This document shows, piece after piece, positions 22,551-33,836 of a stretch of DNA of 64,000 nucleotides. Source of the DNA: Talinum fruticosum. Taxonomy: Eukaryota > Streptophyta > Magnoliopsida > Caryophyllales > Talinaceae. Made by a program: the position numbers and the translations under genes. The DNA lies in assembly GCA_021018815.1 (NCBI GenBank), contig JAITYX010000003.1, positions 12,357,501 through 12,421,500 on the forward strand, given 5' to 3'. Under the pieces are notes generated by a model. The model was not told where the DNA came from and ran no database searches. It saw only the letters and a list, made by a program, of their open reading frames with translations. Each line of letters opens with the position of its first letter. Within the stretch, counting starts at the first letter, position 1.

Positions 22551-23971
22551 TGATAAGTGCCATATTTGCATTAGATTTCAAAGGAGGTTGTTTGTCATTT
22601 TTGGGGATTTATATTCATATTTATGTACTTTATGCCCCATTTATGCGTTACACTCGGGTTTTGCGTTTTTGGTTTATTTCTACAACTTCCTAATGATTTG
22701 GACTTGATTTTTAGTCATATTTTCGGCCCGAAGTTATTTTGAGTTTATGTTTCTAACTTTCTTATTGGAAGATCTTTCCAATGACATATTATAAGCTCAA
22801 TTATGTTAAGGAACGGAAAATATACGAGCCGGAAAGTAAGAAGGGTGCGATAACGGATACTTCTTTACTCTCTGAATCATGTTTTTTCACACACTTATGA
22901 AGCAAGAATAATGATGAAATAATTAGAAACTAGACTCAATAAGCTTTCCGACAAACTAAGAATCGCATCATTTGGACATCGGACGAGGAAGTTATGACTT
23001 AATCAATTTGACGCATGCCTTCCAGACAACCAACATGGGCAGCCCGTGTCTACCGACACGGCCCGTGTTGGAGGTCGAAGCCTTTGCATCGAGAATGGGC
23101 AGCCCATGTCTCCCGACACGACCCGTTTCCATTATTTTCGTCAAGAACCGACGTTCCAATAGCCGACACGGCCCGTGTTGGTTGTAATTTCTATCGAGAC
23201 GCTTCGGTTTTGACAGATTTGGCCTTTGATTGCTTCATAAATTGCATATTTAAGCTGACTTTCGTCTGATTTTGAGGCATCCATCCATAGTTTATCCTCC
23301 ATATCCATCCACTTCCATTATCATACCTTCATTCATCCACATCAAACCGAGACAGTTTTGAAGAAGAAGTTTGAAGCAGTGGCGGGATTTCCATCCGAAG
23401 TTGAGAGATTCAAGTGGTTTTCTTCAAGTCTATCATCCTACTTCTTCATTTTTGTTGTTTGATTACCATGTATTGGATTTTATTCAAGCTTTCAATAATT
23501 ATGTGTGAGTAGTTTAGTTTTTCTAGGGATTTGTAATACGAAACAATGAAGTTTGATTAGGCTTGCAAAATTTGTGCTTGAATTATGATGTTGAGTCAAT
23601 AGAAGGTTATGTTTTTCATGCTTATGAGTGTTTTGAAGGCCTGAAATACTTGTGTTATGAGATTAATCTATCATGTAGTGAAAAGTGAAATAGAATAATA
23701 CAACAACCAACCTTTCTACCTAATTTATAAAATTTGAGAAAAGATTAGTAAATTAGGGGATCACTTTGATAATTTGAAATCTTTAACTTTAATTAACTTG
23801 AAAAGTTCACAAAAGTTGTTTGTTAGGTTAATTAGAGAAAGAACAAACTCTAAAAGTCTGATTTGCTTAGCAATTGAGTAGAGTGCTAGTTTAGTGCGTT
23901 ACTAAACCGAGTCCTTATGGGATCGACCTTGACTAGGTACAACCTATATACCATGCGCTTGTGACCTGTCA
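22551..23971 (+). repeat. 3' LTR of Athila-like element (1421 bp)
   Basis: It starts TGATAAGTGCCATATTTGC and ends GACCTGTCA. It is collinear with 11459-13035 apart from an internal deletion near 23838. Confidence 0.85.
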
Positions 23972-23976
23972 ACAAT

Positions 23977-25566
23977 GCAGTCAACCTAATCTACCTTGCC
24001 AAGGACTCAAGTATAATCTTTTGAGTATCTCCCGAGTTGTGTGACAAAGAACAAGAGGTAAGGATCACTCGGACCAATTGCTTCATTACGATGCTACTTT
24101 AAACAAGACAAAGCTCTCTGCTCCGAGGTCATATAACACTTATGTCATTCCTCTCTCTAATTCTCATAAGAATTTATCATTTTTAAAAGCTTCGTTAATG
24201 ATGAATCATGGACATGACATCATAGGTTAGGTCATATTTGTATGCATACCATTAATAAACTTACTTCAAAGGGTTAGTTTGAGGACTCTCTAAATGCAAT
24301 CTTAAGAAAGATAAAATTTGTGATGCATGTACAAAAAGGAAACGAGTTAGATCTTCATTTAAGCCACTCAAGATTGTTTCTACGTCGAAAGTTTTCAAAT
24401 TGATTCATATAGATTTATGTGATGAATTCCCTGTTGAAAAGCCTAGGAGGTAAATCATATGTGCTTGTCATAGTTGATGATTTCTCGCGATTTATCCGGG
24501 TTTGTTTTATGAAGAATAAGAATGAAGCCTTTAAAGGGTTCACCAAGGTCAGCAGGAAAATTCAAGTAGAGTTTAAGACTCGGATCGGAAGGATAAGAAA
24601 TAACCATGGAAGGGACTTCAACTACTCGGAATTTGCGGACTTCTGCGACAAGAATGGTATCTCCCATAACTTTTCTTCACCTAGAATGCCTCAACAGAAC
24701 GGAGTGGTGGAGAGAAAAATAGAACTCTTTAAGAAATAGGAAGGACAATGATAATTGAAAATAATCTTCCTTACTATTTACGGACTCGAGGCAGATGAAC
24801 ATAATAAATTACACTCTCAACATATGCCTCATTCGACCCATTCTGAAGAAAACACCCTATGAGCTATACAAGGGAAAGAAGCCAAACATCTCATACATCA
24901 AGCCATTCGGGTATAAGTGCTTTGTGCATAATAATGGTAAGGATCATTTGACTAAGTTTGATGCTAGGTCGGAAGAAAGTACATTTCTAGGTTATTCTTT
25001 ACATACCAAATCTTACCGCATTTTTAACAAAAGGATTAACAAAGTGGAAGAAAGTATCCACGCTATTTTTAATGGAGTTGACAATGGCGAGGTTAAGTGA
25101 ATCAACCTTCTCGGATTTCACGGTGAACAGATGTGATGATGACTTAGTTGAACCTAAGCTCGGAATGATGGAAAACAAAGAATTGAGCTAACTCAAGCTA
25201 ACCTAGTTCAGCAACAGCTCGGACAAGTGAAGAACAAGAAGAAGACAAGATACAACCAGATCGGACAGCTATAGAAACAAGCGCTCAACCTTCTAACTCT
25301 GGTAAACCGGAGGTCAAGTAAAGCTTTTAAATATGTTTCTAGTCATCCATCCGAAATATCATTTCGATATCAACTCAAGGGTAAGAACTCGATCTTCTCT
25401 ACATAATCTATGTGAATTTTCAACAATCATTTTATTAATTGAACTTAAAAATATAATAGAATTCCTACTTGAACCTGAATTGATGGACATAGGCCAATGG
25501 GTGACAACATACTACAAGCCCAAAGCCATCCAAAATAAGATTGAGCTAGGCAAGACATGTTTTTAG
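23977..25566 (+). pseudogene. Ty1/copia integrase and start of RT (right half of split element)
   Basis: After the Athila-like insertion the copia pol resumes. A pre-integrase zinc finger with HGHD...GH and CDACTKG-like words lies at 24200-24340. The integrase core at 24419-24739 shows YVLVIVDDFSRF and PQQNGVVERK. In the middle catalytic motif the usual Asp before HG is Asn (RNNHGRDF). At 24795-25100 the frame reads KKTPYELYKGKKPN and FGYKCFVHN, the integrase C-terminal part. RVRTRSSLHNLCEF at 25393-25434 is the stretch just before RT. RT itself is lost beyond 25566. Several stops and the Asn change show it is dead. Confidence 0.8.
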
Positions 25567-26760
25567 CCCTAATTTAAGCGCTAGAAGCTTCAATCCTCCT
25601 TGGTGTTTCAAAGGTTGGATGTTTTGTATGATCGATCATAAACGGAGAGGAGTTGCTTCCCAATTTTGGCATACAAGTAATTCAGGATGTCTTTAAGATC
25701 ATGAAATTTATGGGCATCTTGAGTTCAAATGGAGATAATAATTTAAGAAGCTCATTATCAAAAGCGGCGGTTTGCTCACTCGGGTTGACACTTGCATTTT
25801 GTTCAACCTATATAACTTAATCCAGATCTCCAAAATCAACTCACAATCATGGTTGCAAAGCTAACATCCTAAGATTTCTAAACATACCTAACGAAACTAA
25901 ATTAAATATGGGAATGTCAAGTTACAAGTGTTTGAAGTTAGGCCGAAACTAGGGCTCAACACACAGGAGTGGCGCTTGAAAGGTTAACTTCAAAACGTGA
26001 TAAGTCAACCGTGGGTTATCATTTTGGCTTCTAATTTTTCGTGGAGATTCCTCAACATGTCCTCCAGCAAGTGAGGATTTGGGCATTTAAATCCAAGGTG
26101 AAGAAAGCAATTTTGGAGTCAATTTTAGAAAGTCAGCACCAGCAAGACGGTCGGTTGACCAATGGTCATGTTTTAGGTCATATCTTCCTCATTTCTTGAT
26201 CAATGGAGGCAAATAATATATGTATGGAAAGCTTACATCCCCAACTTTCCAAGAATACCTTTGGATCAGCATTTGGAGCTCTACATTTGAAAACAGGACA
26301 AAAAGCACCGGGCGGATTGAAAACGACCTCTTTGTCACTTTCAAAATTTTGTTCGTTGCCTTGTGCATGTTGCTTTTGCTTTGTGCTTTATGCTTTAAGG
26401 GATGTATTAAGCTGCTTGTATTTTCTACCATTGGATGTTGAACTTTTGATACCATAATTATTTTTCAAACAAGTAAAATTGTTCAAGTGATTAGAAACAA
26501 GAGTAGGGTCACTCATAAACCGAGTGAGGTTGATTCCGAGTGCAAGTCGGCTGATGTAGTTGGGAAGTGTGATTTCTCCGGTGTATTAATCCGGATCTGG
26601 TGGTTCTGGACTGAAACTCCTCCTTGAACCCTTGATTCAATAATGTTGGATTCTCAGAGTTGTTCCTTGGCTTTCCTTCCTTTGATTTGTGGCTTAGACT
26701 GGGCCTGGTTGTTTGATTCCGAGCTCTTAGCCGAACTTGGGGTTGTGGATTCTGGCCTAA
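25567..26760. other. Unassigned, possibly old LTR or spacer DNA
   Basis: No coding region is recognised. A minus-strand frame extends left from the solo LTR to 26509 with no known domain. Text around 26170-26450 ('catatcttcctcatttcttgatcaatgg') has an LTR-like feel, but no paired ends were found. Confidence 0.4.
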
Positions 26761-26850
26761 TGATGTGTAGTGGCGGAAGCAAAGAAAAAGTGATGTGTAG
26801 TGGCGGAAGCAAAGAAAAAGTGATGTGTAGTGGCGGAAGCAAAGAAAAAG
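26761..26850 (-). repeat. Three exact tandem copies of the 30-bp LTR terminus
   Basis: The outermost 30 bases of the LTR (starting TGATGTGTAGTGGCGGAAGC) occur three times in perfect succession: 26761-26790, 26791-26820 and 26821-26850. Other LTRs of the family have one copy. The target duplication lies outside all three, so the amplification was either present before insertion or arose later inside the LTR. Confidence 0.95.
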
Positions 26851-28091
26851 GAGAGAAAACCGCAAGAAGCACAACCGGCGGAATGCAGCCTGCTTGCGCA
26901 ATCTTGGCAGATTGGGGAAATGGAGGGGCAAAAATGCTTGGTCTAGGCTGAAATTTGGTGGGAAGGATGGTAACTGGTAAAGGAAGATTGTGACCAAGTT
27001 TCGTGAAATTTGGATAAGGGGAACTACCTGAACAGATAGCCAGAAGTTGATGCTTGCTGGCTGGACGTACAGAGTTGACACCCTTTGTTTGGTTTTGATG
27101 TGGAGGATGGAGATGTTCTTGGTTTAAGCTGAGATTTGGTGGAAATGGACTCAACTCATGTATGATGAAGTGTGTGAAATTTGGGAAAGAGATGATTCGT
27201 GGATTGGGAGATATGGAATGGCAAAGTCGCTGGATAGTACCTTGACCCAAGCTCGGATACGTAAACACCACCGAGTGAATCAAGGGGCGTTCTCAAATGG
27301 TCTGGATACAGAAACACCACCGGGGTTTGGGAGACTCAAAGAACACCACCTAGATGCTAACCTAGGATACAACTTTGAGGATTTAGAGGCTCGAGAAATC
27401 CATCCCGAAAAGAGTATAACACTCAAGGTTTGTATATTCATCAAAAAGTGTCTTTACAATGAGCTAAGCTTGCTGAATTTATAATGCCTAACAATGGCAT
27501 TTACAAAGCTGAAAACAAAGCTGAAAATTAAAGCTAAAATGAAAATAAAACTAATTAGATTCTTTCCTCCTCTCCAAGTTAAGCTTGGATAAATCCTAGC
27601 CAAGTATTTGGGCATTTGGGAACATGTGGCTATGGTGCAACTTCCCCTTTGCCAAGCTTTCTTCCAACCAACTCCCACTATGGTTAGTGCTTCTAGAATG
27701 CTCCTTGAAATATGTCTTTGGATGCTTCCCTTATGTACATGGACATTCATCTTAGCCCTTGGACCGACCCTTGGTCATTATTTATGGACATGGCAAAAAT
27801 AGTAGCATTTGAAATAACTCTCGGCCAGGTTCATCCTTGCTCAAACATGAAAGGACTTTTTGGTGACTAACTTGTAACTAACTTCTCGTTCATGTCTCCA
27901 TTGATGAACATTTATTTATAAACAAGAACATAAGGATTTTGATCTCCTTATCTAATCAACCTCCGGGATCCATCATCAATAGGCTTAAAATCATGGATAT
28001 ATCAAATATTCCCGGTTCTTCCTTAATCATGCAAAACCCTTTAGGAGGGATATTTCTTAGCTCAAAATGCTGGGCAGGCCACTTTCCATCA
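26761..28091 (-). repeat. Solo LTR (1331 bp), minus orientation, TSD CCTAA
   Basis: On the plus strand it runs from TGATGTGTAG to CCACTTTCCATCA, with CCTAA at 26756-26760 and 28092-28096. It matches 19061-20335 in reverse. It carries the palindrome-TATA module at 27483-27501 and the inverted-repeat cluster at about 27250-27365. Its outer end is amplified (see 26761-26850). Confidence 0.9.
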
Positions 28092-28096
28092 CCTAA

Positions 28097-28420
28097 CTAC
28101 AAATTGGCCTGGGGAGCCGACATCAAACACGGTTTGCACTTGTGTGGCCCGTATATTCTGGCCTCTTAACCGAACCTGTTCCTTCTTAGGAGGGACTCGC
28201 AGACAAAGTACCAGGTACCTTGTTTGATGATGGAAAGGTACACAGATCACATGAGGGGCTCCAAGAGCTCTAAAACCACTGGATGGCACCAAGCCTAGCT
28301 CGGAAACCAAACAGGGGGTCCGAATTGAGCTTCGATGGCATATAGGGGTAGGAAGCTTTTGTGGTGGTGGATATCTTCAACAATTGAAGATCAATTGGAG
28401 AAGATATATGGGAGGTAAAA
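28097..28420. other. Unassigned spacer between two solo LTRs
   Basis: About 320 bases with no recognised coding or repeat feature; it probably continues the pre-insertion sequence seen left of 26756. Confidence 0.4.
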
Positions 28421-29002
28421 TGATGGAAAGTGGATTGCCCTAGATTTTGAATCAAAGAATAATCACTTCAAAGGGTCAAGCATACCCGTGAATCAACCAA
28501 AGTTGCTTGAATTTGTTTTACTCATTTTTGATCCTGGGGATGAAAAGCCAAAGTGTGATATTTTATGACATTATGTTTATAAATAAAAGCTCATCCAAAG
28601 AGCCAAGAAAGATCGCTAAGAAGAAACCAGCTAGCAACCTAAAATCCTCCACGTCAAAGCATGTTGAGTTTGGCCATGACAAACCGGGAGAATCAAGTCT
28701 TTTGTACATAGATAACTTGGTGCAAATTCTAGTCGGTCCAAAGGGTCCGAAGAGCATGAATCAAACGTCCAAGGATGAGCATCAAAGGAGCCTAAAGAAG
28801 AGCATTCTAGAAGGCACTCACCGTGGTGGAAATTGGTTTGTTAGAAGCTTGCCAAAGGGGAAAACAAGCCATGACCACATGTTCCCAATTTTGCAAATAC
28901 TTGGCTAGAATTCACTCAAGCTTAACTTGGAGGAGGGGAAAGAATCTTGTTAGTTTTTATTATCATTTTACTTTAATTTGCAGCTTTGTTTCAGCTTTGT
29001 AA

Positions 29003-29028
29003 AATGCCATTATGAGGCATTATATATT
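29003..29028 (+). promoter_or_regulatory. LTR core promoter: palindrome abutting TATA element
   Basis: AATGCC (29003-29008), seven bases, GGCATT (29016-29021), overlapping TATATATT (29021-29028). The same arrangement with a constant 7-base spacer is found in at least nine other LTR copies of the window, although the spacer sequence varies. Confidence 0.65.
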
Positions 29029-29133
29029 CAGCAAGCATAGCTCATGTAAGGACAACTTTGATGAATTTATAAACCTTGAGCTTTGCTCTTTTTGAGATGG
29101 ATTTCTCAACCTCTTGAATCCTTATTGCTGTAT

Positions 29134-29251
29134 CCGAGCCTTGGCAAGCTTGGTGGTGTTCTTTGAGTCCTTACAATCCCCGGTGGTGTTTCTGTATCCG
29201 GCCAGATTGCAAGGTGCCCCTTGGTTCACTCGGTGGTGTTTCGTATCCGAG
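29134..29251 (+). promoter_or_regulatory. Triple inverted-repeat cluster in LTR leader
   Basis: Stems: CCGAGC 29134-29139 with GCTTGG 29148-29153 (one G-U); CCGG 29180-29183 with CCGG 29198-29201; CTCGG 29229-29233 with CCGAG 29247-29251. Loops of the last two are TGGTGTTTC(T)GTAT. It begins about 105 bases after the TATA element and so is probably transcribed. Confidence 0.65.
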
Positions 29252-29688
29252 CCGAACCCGAGGTTTTATCCAGCGACTTCATCAATCCATATCTCCCAAA
29301 CCACTCGTCCATTTTAGCCCAAATTTTAATCATTATCCTTCCAGCAAGTCTACTTCCATCCCTCCAAAAATCAGCTTCATCCAAGAAGCCTTCCGTCCCC
29401 CACCTCTGATCCAAACAAAGAGTGTCAGCCTGGATGTCCAGTCGGGTACTGTCAACTTCTGGCTTGTTGATCAAGGTGTTCCCCTTATCCAAAAAATCCC
29501 AAACAAATGCTGGAGCTTCATCAACCAGTTAAGAAGCTCCATACCAAAAATCAGCTCCAAACTCATCCGTTTACCCCTCCTTTCACCCTTTTTCCCAAGA
29601 CAGCGCCTGCAGGTACCAATCTGCCCGGGTGGCTTTTTCTTGGTTTTTCCTTCTTCTTTTGCTTCCGCTCCCACTATACATCATAAAG

Positions 29689-30612
29689 GTTGGAATGGAT
29701 GAATGGAAGTAAAGGATAGGTAAGTTGGTAGTTGGGGTTTGGAAGGAAGGATTTTCACTCTCTCCTATGTAAACCAGCTATCAACAACAAGGTAACCGAA
29801 TAGAACCACACTCGACTAAGAAAGTCGATTCACTCAGCGCTCTCTAGGCCAATATGGGGCAGCTTAGAAAACTAGCCTTAAATGAAATCAATAAGGTCAC
29901 TAAGACCTAGCAAACAGCACTTGGTTGCCAAACCAAGATACAAGCAACTAGGGGATATGGTAGAAAGTTGATTCACTCATCACTTTTTGGGTTGAAACAC
30001 AAAGTGTATCAAAGGGGGTTAATTTTCATTCAAAAGGTGTGTCATGTACAACAGTGGGGAGGCCTTTTATAGATGGCCATTTCCCTCCAAAATATCTTTC
30101 CTAAGTGCTGAGGAAAGATTAAGACTAATCATAATTAATCACCACTAATTATAATGATTAATCTTAGGAAAACGAAACACGAAACCGAAAACAGAAATTG
30201 CAACATCTTCCGATCGAGCCTTTGTAGTTAGCCAATGAAAATCCTTCCTTTTAATCCTGTTGTGATTTGGATTTGAAAAGATTGGTAATGATTGGATCTT
30301 GTCACCGGACGACTTCTTATTGGACCACCAAAATGGTAGACTGCAGCCAAGAAAACTAACTTGCAAGTGGGCTAGTTTCTAAGGCTTAGAAATATGGTTG
30401 ATTTGAGTCACATCCTCTTAATCTGAGTTCTTCCTCTTCTGAGTAAAGTTTGTAGCTTCTCCGAACTCAGAACAAACTCTTCCTCCATGTTGGAAACTAA
30501 CCATTAATAAGTACAAGAGGGTATGGCTTCTATTTCGAGACCGGATCATAAATACTTAACTAAAAGTCTATCAACCTGTAAGTAATCACTAGGGATAGTT
30601 TTGAACCATCAA
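29689..30612. other. Unassigned, probably old LTR-like DNA
   Basis: No coding region is recognised. 'aggccttttatagatggcc' at about 30060-30080 and the overall style resemble an LTR in minus orientation, but ends cannot be defined. Confidence 0.35.
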
Positions 30613-30644
30613 TGATGTATCTCTCTAAGATCTGGTACCAAAAA
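30613..30644 (-). repeat. Extra LTR terminus plus primer-site-like sequence
   Basis: A second copy of the 17-base LTR end (TGATGTATCTCTCTAAG, 30613-30629) followed by ATCTGGTACCAAAAA lies directly outside the LTR that starts at 30645. In minus sense the order is LTR end, TGGTACCAGAT (like a TGGTATCAGAGC primer site), LTR end. This looks like readthrough past the primer site during reverse transcription or a tandem-LTR junction. Confidence 0.7.
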
Positions 30645-31866
30645 TGATGTATCTCTCTAAGCTAGAGGGAAAAAAGGGCAAAGAATGGTTAAGGCACAAA
30701 GACACACACCCGGACAGAATGGGTGTTTCTGTGCACAGCTCTGGGGAAATGGATGGATGGGGATGATTTCAGTGGAGTTTGGGCTTGATTTTGAGGGGGA
30801 AATCTTGAGGGAGTGAGGAAGGTGTGGTAAAAAGTGGGGGAAAAATGGAGGTCGGGATCACCTTGAACCGAAGGAAAACGACTGTCCTGTGCACCCAGGA
30901 AAATCAGAATGTCATGCCTTGATTGTTCTGTTGGAGGGGAACGATATAGAGCTGAGATCGATCTGAAATTTGTGGGAGAAAGTCTCAACTCAATGGATAA
31001 TGAGTATGTACAATTTTAAGGTCAGAATCCTTGGGGTTTAGGAGATATGGTCGTAAGAAGGGTAATCGGATAGAAATCAAGCTTCCAATGGATACAGATT
31101 CACCACCATTGTTAACTTGAGGCACCGAAGGTTTGGGCTAGATACAGATAACACCACCAGCTTGAGCCTTCTTGATTAACACCACTAAGCTTGCCAAGCC
31201 TAGATAAAGCAATTAAGAGTTTTGAAGGGAAGAGCACACAACTCAATCAGTTTTCATTCATCAACATTCTATCCTTTTTACAAGGAATGAAGCCACTATT
31301 TATAGTGCTTCTAGGTGGGATAGCCACGACTAATCTAAGGGCTAATAAAGCCTTACAATATTAAGGGTGGAGATTACACTAGGAATAATCAAAAGAGGAC
31401 AAGAAAAAGAAGCTTCTATTTGGGAACATGTGGTTACTATTAATTGTGCAATTCTGGCCAAGTATTGATTTTCCCTTGTGAAAGCTTCACTTTGATTGGC
31501 TATAGATTGTGATTCCCTCCACTCAATGAAGTGTTTTTGGCTCCTCTAGAATGTTCCACATGTCTACTTTGCACCCATGCAGCTTGATTTCCCATTTGAC
31601 CCTTAGAGCATTGACTTTTTGACCACCAAAGACTGTAGTGCAGAATCTGGCAGGTTCTGGCCGGTTTGCTTGTTTTGCTCATTGCTAGCTTGCTTGATGA
31701 TGGGAGTTTTAGGGCTCTGCTAATCCATTGCTAGCTTGCTCAATTCGGACAAGAAGAGGTGACTTGACAATCCCAAAGTTGATCTTCTCTCCAAGGTAGC
31801 TCTTCTTGCACCTTTGCTAGTAAGCCATGACCTTTAGTAGCTTGATTACTTGGGAGATCTCCATCA
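30645..31866 (-). repeat. 3' LTR (1222 bp) of the 30645-42639 element
   Basis: It runs from TGATGTATCTC to GATCTCCATCA; beyond it lies 'tcctcgccttgttgaa', the reverse of a purine tract. It matches 40910-41258 plus 42266-42639. A near palindrome centred on TATAAATA lies at 31289-31311 (gaagc...gcttc), equivalent to 42568-42590. Confidence 0.8.
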
Positions 31867-32821
31867 TCCTCGCCTTGTTGAAAAGAATTTTCCCACAAAT
31901 TCGCATGGACAACATCCTCCAAATGAGAGAAAAGATCAACCACCATGCAATCACAAACACCTTGAACTCGAGGGCTTGAATTAAGATCACTAGGGCTTGG
32001 CCAAAATCTGGTTGGATTGACTCATGAAGGTCACAATCACCTATAGACAGATTGTAGTAGTGAGAGCACCACGCAATTTCTCCATGATCAAGCTCACAAG
32101 TATAATGGCACAACTTCAATGGTATAAGTATGAGCTTGCTCTCCACATTCTTGGCATAAACACATAGAAATGTTAAGTGCTCTAAATCAAATTCACAAGC
32201 TACCAATGAAGAATAAAGGAAATACCTCCTCTTGGATTCACACCATTCCAAGTTCTCACAAGTCGATTGTATGAGACAATCATCATTCTCAATTCCAAGG
32301 GCTTCACAATCTGCCACAAATATCCTTTCACAGCTTGGTTGGCCTAGAACCGGTATGTGTAAGAGCTTGACCTTAATTTCTTCAAAAGCGAGTTGAGCCT
32401 TAGTTACCCAACTAATTAAGTCTCCTATGATTGCTTGAATCATGAGGGTAGCAAGGGCATTCAAACACATCACAAGTTTTAAGACATGCCAAAACAGAAT
32501 GGCTTCCATCTTGCCCTCAACCATACTAGCTCCTTGGGCAGAATCGGTGTAGCTCGAAACCTGACCTCATGCTGGGAAAAAGGCATTTTAGGAGGTTAAG
32601 GGTTTCCTCCTTGAGCTTCAACAAGACCTTTTGTTCCCTGAAATAATTAGCAAGGCAGCCACGGTGTGTAGATTGAAAGAATAACTCATTAGTACCACCA
32701 TTAGATGCACCAAATTGTACTCCCTCGATCAAGCACTCCTCATGAACTAGTAGATCTCCTTTTCGTTGCTTCACACAATCTGGATACGACTGATGTATAG
32801 TGGCACGCTCTAATACCAAGT
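31867..32821 (-). pseudogene. Scrambled pol remnants and primer-site-like end
   Basis: A minus-strand frame (32524-31867, running into the LTR) holds VTKAQLAFEEIKVKLLHIPV, the RT/RNase H connection of Ty3/gypsy elements. It then switches to CESKRRYFLYSSLVACEFDL and LTFLCVYAKNVESKLILIPL, which is not pol but resembles the ORF at 48968-49696. Its end (SMRICGKILF, in another frame ANLWENSFQQGEDDG) is the usual pol tail before the LTR. The frame 32819-32526 contains a weak integrase zinc-finger echo (CLANYFREQK). At 32791-32821, an LTR end, TGGTATTAGAGC (minus) and another LTR end follow each other. Confidence 0.5.
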
Positions 32822-33836
32822 TGGTGTATAGCTAGGGTAGATGGCAAGGAAGGGTGGAAAGTGAAGGCTAATGGTGAAAGAAAGCAACCGGGCGGATGGG
32901 GTCTGCAGGTGCGGTCTTGGGAGATCGGAGTGCAGGAGGGGTAAATGGTGGAATTTGGAGGTGAAATTTGGGGGAAGGTTCTTGGGGATGTTAGAATGTG
33001 CTGGTAAAAATATAGGGATCATTCAAGGTCAGGATCATCTTGAACTGAAAGCAAACAGAAAGTCTCGCTGGGCTGCTATCCAGAATGAGGCTCTTTGTTT
33101 GTTTTGGAGGTGGGGGTTGGAGTAGTGTTTGGATGGAGCTGATTTTTGAAGGGGGTAACTAGACACATTGGAATGAAGGTCATAAAAATTGGGGCTTCAT
33201 TTGAGGTCGGGATAACCTTAAACTGATGGCTCAAAATTTGCCGTGTCTGGCTGGAGTCCAGTAATGACAGGCTCTGGATGTTTTGATGGAGGGGTCAGGC
33301 GGATGCTTGGATTGAGCTGAGATTTGAGGGGGGTGGTGACTCAACTCGTCCAGAGAGGTGTGGGTGAAATTTGGAATGAAGGGGGTTTATATTTTTGGAG
33401 TTTTGGATTTTTGAAGTTGGATAACCTGGATAGTACCAAGGTTCTCAATGATACTGAAACACCACCTTGAAAAGTCTTGGGACACCTCTCGCTTGGCTAG
33501 ATAAAGAAACACCACTAGCTAGCTTAAGGACTCAAAGGACACCACCAAGTTGCCAAACTTGGATACAACATTTGAGAATTAAGGGGCCGAGTAATCCAAC
33601 TCGAAAGAGCAATCCAGCTCAAGGTTCATATATTCATCATCAAAGTTGTTTGTTTACATGGATGAATGCTTAGGCTATTTATAAAAAAATAAAACATGCT
33701 GAAAATAAATCAAAACTAAAATATAATCTAAGGCCTAAAAGAGAGATTACAAGATCAATGGCCTAAAATGCATAGCCCCTTTTCCAAGCCAACTTGGGAA
33801 CATGTGGCTAAAATGAAAGTTAATTTTTAGCCAAGT

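Larger units (their letters stand above)
11459..23971 (+). mobile_element. Athila-like Ty3/gypsy derivative, LTR to LTR, with two nested solo LTRs
   Basis: The LTRs at 11459-13035 and 22551-23971 share start (T[G/A]ATAAGTG), course and end (GTCA). The flanks ACAAC (11454-11458) and ACAAT (23972-23976) are a near-perfect 5-bp target duplication inside a copia pol. Without the nested solo LTRs (15044-18616, 19061-20335) and their duplications, the internal part is only about 4.7 kb. It holds an Athila-type gag, a DLG-type protease region and a long non-coding 3' part with 'gcttgggaggcaacccaag' (20597-20615), a word typical of Athila 3' regions. RT, RNase H and integrase are missing, so this is a non-autonomous derivative. 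Confidence 0.8.
28421..29683 (+). repeat. Solo LTR (1263 bp), plus orientation
   Basis: It starts TGATGGAAAGTGG and ends CCCACTATACATCA. Flanks TAAAA (28416-28420) and TAAAG (29684-29688) agree at four of five bases, consistent with an aged target duplication. No internal region is attached. Confidence 0.8.

Noticed and set aside
26509..27283. Minus-strand frames of 190 and 209 codons
   Set aside because: They are mostly the solo LTR 26761-28091 read through, with the tandem 30-bp repeats giving a repeated peptide; no domain.
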